Source: Bacteroides luti
GTDB lineage: Bacteria; Bacteroidota; Bacteroidia; Bacteroidales; Bacteroidaceae
NCBI RefSeq assembly: GCF_900128905.1
Contig: NZ_FQTV01000007.1
Location: forward strand, 1 to 64,000
Reading direction: 5' to 3'
Length of the DNA stretch: 64,000 nucleotides
The notes under the pieces are model-generated. The model made no database searches. It was not told the origin of the DNA and worked only from the letters and a program-made list of their open reading frames with translations. The translations under genes and the position numbers were made by a program. Of the stretch, positions 58,947 to 64,000 are shown piece by piece (within the stretch, counting starts at the first letter, position 1; every line of letters begins with the position of its first letter).

Positions 58947-60161
58947 ATGAAAAAAGTAATAAAAGCTTGTAAGCAGTCGTATATTAAATATGCTTTTTGT
59001 CTGATTAGTTTGTTGTGTGTCTTTCCTTTTCAATCAAAGGCTTCATCTGAGGATTCTGTTCGTATAAGTTTACTGACCTGCTCACCTGGAAGTGAGATTT
59101 ATGCTCTCTTTGGTCATACTGCTTTGCGGTATCAAAATATGAAGACTGGCATGGATGTGGTTTTTAATTACGGAATGTTTGATTTTCATGCTCCTCATTT
59201 TATATGGAGATATATTAAAGGAGAAACAGACTATCAGCTAGGTGTTACCGATTACTTTTATTTTGAGCAAGAATATTCAGAACGTAATTCTAGTGTTTAC
59301 CAACAGACATTGAATCTGCTTCCAGAAGAAAAAGATGCATTGTTCCAGATTCTGCAAAAGAATTATTTGCCTGAAAATAGAGTTTACCGTTATAATTTCT
59401 TTTTTGATAACTGTTCCACGCGTCCAAGAGATCGTGTGGAAGAATGTATTAAAGGTAAAGTTACTTACACTAAAAATACGTCTCCATTATCATTCAGAGA
59501 CATTGTTCATGAATTTACTGCCGGTCACGACTGGGCCGAGTTTGGAATAGATTTGTGCTTGGGAAGCAAAGCCGATGAAATTATTGACTATAGACTAAAG
59601 ATGTTTGCTCCTTATTATTTAAAAGAGGCTTTGACGGGAGCTAAGATAAAAGCTAATGATGGAAAAGAACGGATGCTGGTTTCTAATGCAGAAGAAATTG
59701 TTCATCGTTCTCCCAATAAAAAAACTGTAGAATCGTCATATCCATCTCCTTTATTAACTGCCTGGGTATTATTTGTTTTGGTGTTACTTATTACAGCGTA
59801 TGGATATAAAAAGAAAAAGAGCTACTGGGGAATAGATATTGTCTTATTTAGTATGGCAGGTTTGGCAGGATGTATCATTGCTTTTCTTGTTTGTTTCTCA
59901 CAACACCCTACTGTAAGTCCTAATTATATGCTGATTGTTTTTCATCCTTTGCATTTGCTTTATTTACCTTTTATGTTTTGGAAAGCATATAAAGGGAAGA
60001 AAGATCCTTATCAATTGGCTAATTTGGCGGTTTTAACACTTTTTATAGTGTTTTTCTGCTTACTACCCCAAAAAATTAATTTAGCTGTTGTACCTTTGGC
60101 ACTCTGTTTGTGGATACGTTCCTTGAACTATGTATGTCTGAATTACAAAAGAAATAAATGA
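58947..60161 (+). CDS. DUF4105 (Lnb N-terminal) protein with C-terminal membrane domain
   Basis: A 404-residue protein. I chose ATG 58947, which leaves a clean signal peptide (to SKASSED) and a 2-bp gap to the preceding stop. Residues 30-270 are a DUF4105 domain with ISLLTCSPGSEIYALFGHTA, FNYGMFDFHAPHFIWRYIKG and the C-N motif NFFFDNCSTRPRDRVEE. Family relatives have this as the N-terminal part of lacto-N-biosidases, where its role is unclear; the NCSTRPRD motif resembles NlpC-type cysteine proteases. Four or five membrane helices follow (about 280-400). The stop overlaps the next start (ATGA), which implies translational coupling. Confidence 0.8.
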   Translation: MKKVIKACKQSYIKYAFCLISLLCVFPFQSKASSEDSVRISLLTCSPGSEIYALFGHTALRYQNMKTGMDVVFNYGMFDFHAPHFIWRYIKGETDYQLGVTDYFYFEQEYSERNSSVYQQTLNLLPEEKDALFQILQKNYLPENRVYRYNFFFDNCSTRPRDRVEECIKGKVTYTKNTSPLSFRDIVHEFTAGHDWAEFGIDLCLGSKADEIIDYRLKMFAPYYLKEALTGAKIKANDGKERMLVSNAEEIVHRSPNKKTVESSYPSPLLTAWVLFVLVLLITAYGYKKKKSYWGIDIVLFSMAGLAGCIIAFLVCFSQHPTVSPNYMLIVFHPLHLLYLPFMFWKAYKGKKDPYQLANLAVLTLFIVFFCLLPQKINLAVVPLALCLWIRSLNYVCLNYKRNK

Positions 60162-61747
60162 GAAGTTTACTCACATCAATAATAACCGTACTAACTATAA
60201 CGGGACTCCAGGCTCAGACTCCGTCTCAGCTAACAACACCTAAACTTGTTGTTGGCCTGACTGTTGATCAGCTTCGTACCGATTATATTGAAGCTTTTTC
60301 TTCTCTTTATGGAGAAAAAGGTTTTAAGCGCTTATGGAAAGATGGACGGGTATACAGAAATGCAGAGTTTGGTTTTTCAAATCCGGACAGGGCATCTTCT
60401 GTTGCTGCTCTTTATACCGGAACAGTTCCAACTGTTAATGGAATAACAGGAGAGGATTGGCTTGATATTTCTACACTACGGATAAAGAATTGCGTGGATG
60501 ACCGCAATTTTATGGGTAATTACACTACCGAAACAACCTCTGCTTCTCAGCTAATGGTTTCTACCGTTGCCGATGAACTGAAAGTTGCTACTCAGGGTAA
60601 AGGTCTGGTTTATTCTATTGCCCCATATCGCGAAGCTGCAATCTTTGGAGCAGGGCACGCTGGTAATGGTGCTTTCTGGTTGAATGATGATACAGGCAAA
60701 TGGTGCGGATCTACCTATTATAATGATTTCCCCTGGTTTGTAAGTCAATATAACGATAGGAAAGCTATTGATTTCCGTATTAGCGGAATGGTTTGGACAC
60801 CAACTCGTCCTGTTGCAGATTATAAATACCTGACGTCTCAGTTTGCTCAGGAAACATTCTCTTATAACTTTGATGAAGCAAAGAAAAGTAAGTTCAGAAA
60901 ACTGAAAACAAGTCCATTTATTAATGAAGAAATCAACAACTTCCTTTTAGATATACTTGCAAACAGTACTATGGGGCAGGACGAAACTCCCGACTTACTT
61001 TCTTTAACTTATTATGCAGGTAATTACGATCATAAAAGTGCTAAAGAGTGCGCTTTGGAGATGCAGGATACCTACGTGAGACTAGATAAAAGTATTGGCG
61101 AACTTCTGGATATTATAGATAAAAAGGTAGGGCTAAACAATGTTTTGTTTTGCATTAATTCTACCGGATATGTGGATGCTGAAGGCCCTGAACTGGAAAG
61201 ATACCGTATTCCTGGTGGTGAATTTTATTTAGATCGTTGCGCTGCACTTCTTAACATGTATCTTATGGCTGTTTATGGCGAAGGACAGTATATTGAAGCG
61301 CATAATGACTTGCAATTATATTTGAATCACAAACTGATTGAAAAGAAGCAGCTGAACTTAAACGACGTTCTTGCCAAAGCTTCTGATTTCCTGATTCAGT
61401 TTAGTGGTGTAAAAGAAGTCTATTCATCTTATCGATTGTTGCAAGGAGCCTGGACTCCCGAGCTTCAAAAGATGAGAAATTCATATAATCGTAATCGTTC
61501 TGGTGATTTAACTCTTGAAATTTTACCGGGATGGACTGTTGTTAATTCTGATTCTCCTTCAGAAAGTAAAGTTGTACGTAAAGCTTATGTTCCTTCTCCA
61601 CTTATTTTCTTAGGAGGAAATGTAAAGCCTGAAATTATAAATACTCCGGTCAATATTGACTGTTTCGCGCCTACTATTGCTCGTTCTATGAGAATCAGAG
61701 CACCGAATGGCTGCTCTTCTGCTCCTCTTGCAAATATATTAAGATAA
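60158..61747 (+). CDS. Alkaline phosphatase-fold protein without metal ligands (predicted pseudoenzyme)
   Basis: A 529-residue secreted protein (signal peptide to TGLQAQ) of the PafA-like alkaline phosphatase fold: KLVVGLTVDQLRTDYIEAF (Asp37 kept) and FGFSNPDRASSVAALYTGTV. Key positions are changed. The DxxGH zinc motif is YYAGN (Tyr285, Asn289), the (A)DH motif before the C-terminal part is STG (Thr336, Gly337), and no HG motif is seen near VPSPLIFLGG. The nucleophile position seems to be Ser74. Five of the usual metal ligands are thus lost, so it is unlikely to be an active phosphatase. It is translationally coupled to DUF4105 and may serve a binding or assembly role with it. Confidence 0.78.
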   Translation: MRSLLTSIITVLTITGLQAQTPSQLTTPKLVVGLTVDQLRTDYIEAFSSLYGEKGFKRLWKDGRVYRNAEFGFSNPDRASSVAALYTGTVPTVNGITGEDWLDISTLRIKNCVDDRNFMGNYTTETTSASQLMVSTVADELKVATQGKGLVYSIAPYREAAIFGAGHAGNGAFWLNDDTGKWCGSTYYNDFPWFVSQYNDRKAIDFRISGMVWTPTRPVADYKYLTSQFAQETFSYNFDEAKKSKFRKLKTSPFINEEINNFLLDILANSTMGQDETPDLLSLTYYAGNYDHKSAKECALEMQDTYVRLDKSIGELLDIIDKKVGLNNVLFCINSTGYVDAEGPELERYRIPGGEFYLDRCAALLNMYLMAVYGEGQYIEAHNDLQLYLNHKLIEKKQLNLNDVLAKASDFLIQFSGVKEVYSSYRLLQGAWTPELQKMRNSYNRNRSGDLTLEILPGWTVVNSDSPSESKVVRKAYVPSPLIFLGGNVKPEIINTPVNIDCFAPTIARSMRIRAPNGCSSAPLANILR

Positions 61748-61754
61748 AAAAACA

Positions 61755-61796
61755 GCTGGCTATAATTAAATAAGTCAGCATTTTAATGTATCTTTG
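61755..61796 (+). promoter_or_regulatory. Weak hairpin and -7 box between the phosphatase-like gene and secA
   Basis: GCTGGCT (61755-61761) and AGTCAGC (61773-61779) can pair with one mismatch and are followed by ATTTTAA, a weak terminator. TATCTTTG at 61789-61796 matches TAnnTTTG and is the likely secA -7 box, giving a leader of about 40 nt. Confidence 0.45.
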
Positions 61797-61841
61797 CAGC
61801 CATAAAAACAAGATTAATAATGATTTAACAACAAAAATAAA

Positions 61842-64000
61842 ATGGGATTTAATGAATTTTTAAGTGCTATCTTTGGTAATAAATCCACTAGGGATATGAA
61901 AGAGATCCAACCATGGGTAGATAAGATAAAAGCAGCGTATGAAGATGTTGCAAAACTGGACAATGATGCGCTTCGTGCTAAAACAGAAGAACTAAAGAAA
62001 TATATATACGATTCAGCTACTGAAGAAAGAGTAAAGATTGAAGAGCTGAAAGCTACTGTTGAAACAACAGAACTAGAAGAAAGAGAAGATTTATTCTTGC
62101 AAATTGATAAGCTTGAAAAGGCTGTTCTTGATAAATATGAAGTAGCTCTTGATGAGGTTCTTCCTGTAGCTTTCTCTATTGTGAAGGAAACTGCAAAGAG
62201 ATTCTCAGAAAATGAAACGATAGAAGTCACTGCTACCGATTTTGACCGCACACTTGCAACTACTAAAGATTTTGTACGTATTGAAGGAGATAAGGCTATT
62301 TACCAGAATCACTGGATTGCCGGAGGTACTGAAATAACTTGGAATATGGTCCATTATGATGTTCAGCTCTTTGGTGGTGTGGTTCTTCATAAAGGTAAGA
62401 TTGCCGAAATGGCAACTGGTGAAGGTAAAACTTTGGTGGCTACCTTACCGGTATTCCTTAACGCATTGACCGGAAATGGTGTACACGTGGTTACTGTAAA
62501 TGACTATTTGTCAAAACGTGACTCGGAATGGATGGGACCTCTATACATGTTTCACGGATTAAGCGTTGACTGTATTGATAAACACCAACCAAACTCAGAT
62601 GCTCGCCGTAAAGCTTATCTTGCTGATATTACTTTCGGAACAAACAACGAATTTGGTTTCGACTACCTTCGTGACAATATGGCGGTTAGTCCAAAAGATT
62701 TAGTGCAACGTCAGCATAACTATTCAATTGTCGATGAGGTTGACTCTGTATTGATCGATGATGCCCGTACTCCTCTTATTATTTCTGGTCCGGTTCCTAA
62801 AGGTGAAGATCAGCTTTTTGAGGAATTATGTCCTGAAGTAGAAAAGATTGTTAATGTACAGAAAATATTAGCTACAAAATATTTGTCGGATGCAAAACGT
62901 TTAATTGCATCTGAAGATAAGAAAGATCAGGAAGAAGGTTTCCTTGCTTTGTTCCGCAGTCATAAAGCTTTGCCTAAAAATAAAGCATTGATTAAGTTCT
63001 TAAGTGAACCGGGAATTAAAGCCGGAATGCTTAAAACTGAAGAAATCTACATGGAACAGAATAACAAGCGTATGCCTGAAGCTGTTGAACCATTGTATTT
63101 CGTTATCGATGAAAAACTGAATAGTGTAGACCTTACTGATAAAGGTGTTGACTTACTTACAGGTAATTCTCCCGACCCGACATTGTTCGTGTTGCCTGAT
63201 ATTGCTTCTCAGCTTTCAGAACTTGAAAATGAAAATCTGGGCGATGAAGAAAAGCAGATCAGAAAAGATGAATTGATGACTAACTTCGCTATTAAGTCAG
63301 AACGTGTTCATACCATCAACCAATTGCTTAAAGCATATACTATGTTTGAAAGAGATGATGAGTATGTGGTTATTGATGGACAAGTGAAGATTGTAGACGA
63401 GCAAACCGGGCGTATCATGGAGGGTCGTAGATATTCAGACGGTCTTCACCAGGCTCTTGAAGCTAAGGAACGTGTTAAGGTTGAAGCTGCTACACAAACA
63501 TTTGCTACTATTACTTTACAGAACTACTTCCGTATGTATCACAAGCTTTCTGGTATGACCGGTACTGCCGAAACAGAAGCGGGTGAACTTTGGGATATCT
63601 ATAAACTGGATGTGGTTGTTATTCCAACAAACCGTCCAATTCTCCGTAAAGACTTGAACGACCGCGTATATAAAACAAAACGTGAAAAGTATAAAGCTGT
63701 AATCGAAGAGATTGAATCTTTGGTAAATGCTGGTCGTCCGGTATTGGTGGGTACTACTTCGGTTGAAATTTCTGAGATGTTGAGTAAGATGCTTACCATG
63801 CGTAAGATTGAACACAACGTGTTGAATGCAAAACTTCACCAGAAGGAAGCTGATATTGTTGCTCAGGCAGGTTTTAAAGGTACAGTAACTATTGCTACAA
63901 ATATGGCCGGTCGTGGTACCGATATCAAGTTAAGTCCGGAAGTTAAAGCTGCCGGTGGTTTGGCTATCATTGGTACAGAGCGTCATGAATCACGTCGTGT
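61842..64000 (+). CDS. secA: Preprotein translocase ATPase SecA (5' part; runs off the window)
   Basis: The first 719 codons of SecA, open to the end of the window. It begins [20 protein letters not shown]. The Walker A motif is MATGEGKT (Lys196) and the DEAD-like motif DEVD is at residues 298-301. The second ATPase half appears near the end with [15 protein letters not shown] and [11 protein letters not shown]. The Bacteroides protein is about 1100 residues, so roughly a third is missing. SecA drives export of the secreted enzymes through SecYEG. It has its own promoter. Confidence 0.98.
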   Translation, partial: MGFNEFLSAIFGNKSTRDMKEIQPWVDKIKAAYEDVAKLDNDALRAKTEELKKYIYDSATEERVKIEELKATVETTELEEREDLFLQIDKLEKAVLDKYEVALDEVLPVAFSIVKETAKRFSENETIEVTATDFDRTLATTKDFVRIEGDKAIYQNHWIAGGTEITWNMVHYDVQLFGGVVLHKGKIAEMATGEGKTLVATLPVFLNALTGNGVHVVTVNDYLSKRDSEWMGPLYMFHGLSVDCIDKHQPNSDARRKAYLADITFGTNNEFGFDYLRDNMAVSPKDLVQRQHNYSIVDEVDSVLIDDARTPLIISGPVPKGEDQLFEELCPEVEKIVNVQKILATKYLSDAKRLIASEDKKDQEEGFLALFRSHKALPKNKALIKFLSEPGIKAGMLKTEEIYMEQNNKRMPEAVEPLYFVIDEKLNSVDLTDKGVDLLTGNSPDPTLFVLPDIASQLSELENENLGDEEKQIRKDELMTNFAIKSERVHTINQLLKAYTMFERDDEYVVIDGQVKIVDEQTGRIMEGRRYSDGLHQALEAKERVKVEAATQTFATITLQNYFRMYHKLSGMTGTAETEAGELWDIYKLDVVVIPTNRPILRKDLNDRVYKTKREKYKAVIEEIESLVNAGRPVLVGTTSVEISEMLSKMLTMRKIEHNVLNAKLHQKEADIVAQAGFKGTVTIATNMAGRGTDIKLSPEVKAAGGLAIIGTERHESRR

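Overview
The window looks like a chromosomal segment of a Bacteroides species: about 38-40% G+C, TAnnTTTG-type -7 promoter boxes, lipobox and signal-peptide secreted glycosidases, a hybrid two-component sensor (HTCS), a Bacteroidetes-type sigma/anti-sigma pair, and housekeeping genes (mazG, valS, ppiD, lptC, coaX, secA) of Bacteroides type. Several glycosidases match the rhamnogalacturonan-II (RG-II) set known from B. thetaiotaomicron. The GH138 protein also fits the family first studied structurally in B. paurosaccharolyticus, so a plant-polymer-degrading Bacteroides is plausible. The species itself is not proven.

Layout. 1-1.7 kb: an endonuclease-like DUF262/DUF1524 protein that lacks its N-terminal domain. 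2-18.7 kb: a plus-strand block of secreted enzymes (GH127, GH141, GH78; then, after a strong terminator and a 23-bp repeat array, GH138, a GH137-GH2 fusion and a GH2 beta-galactosidase). 18.8-22.3 kb: an opposing GH5-GH43 fusion. 22.3-24.9 kb: a small accessory region with long non-coding repeat islands, a 60-residue protein, an HD phosphohydrolase with a DNA-binding tail, and an unknown 141-residue protein. 25.5-46 kb: a second enzyme block (GH2, GH106, then an acetylesterase, a GH139/GH95-like enzyme and another GH2), the HTCS regulator and a beta-helix fusion protein. 46-47 kb: an ECF-like sigma factor and a shortened anti-sigma factor. From 47 kb: housekeeping genes, interrupted at 50.7-51.3 kb by another non-coding repeat island. 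58.2-61.7 kb: an exosortase-like protein, a DUF4105 protein and a phosphatase-fold protein without its metal ligands. Then secA runs off the end.

How the genes work together. The glycosidases are all exported and together would remove the rare sugars of RG-II side chains A and B: aceric acid, L-fucose, rhamnose, galacturonic acid, glucuronic acid, L-arabinofuranose, galactose, 2-O-methyl-fucose and arabinopyranose, with an esterase to take off acetyl groups. Gene order resembles the B. thetaiotaomicron order BT1003-1002-1001, BT0997-0996-0993 and BT0986-0985-0984-0983, recalled from knowledge and not checked here. The HTCS would sense a released oligosaccharide and activate the block. No SusC/SusD pair is present, so uptake must be encoded elsewhere.

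The most unusual signal is in the non-coding DNA. Several intergenic stretches are each built from their own short word (GGGTGTA, CATGTACA, TGTACA, TTACA, GCTAGAY, GGTGAKGG, ATTGGCGAATAA). The word is repeated either about four times at 20-23 bp, or 11-12 times in both orientations with recurring 8- and 11-bp steps. Different words share the same spacing rules.
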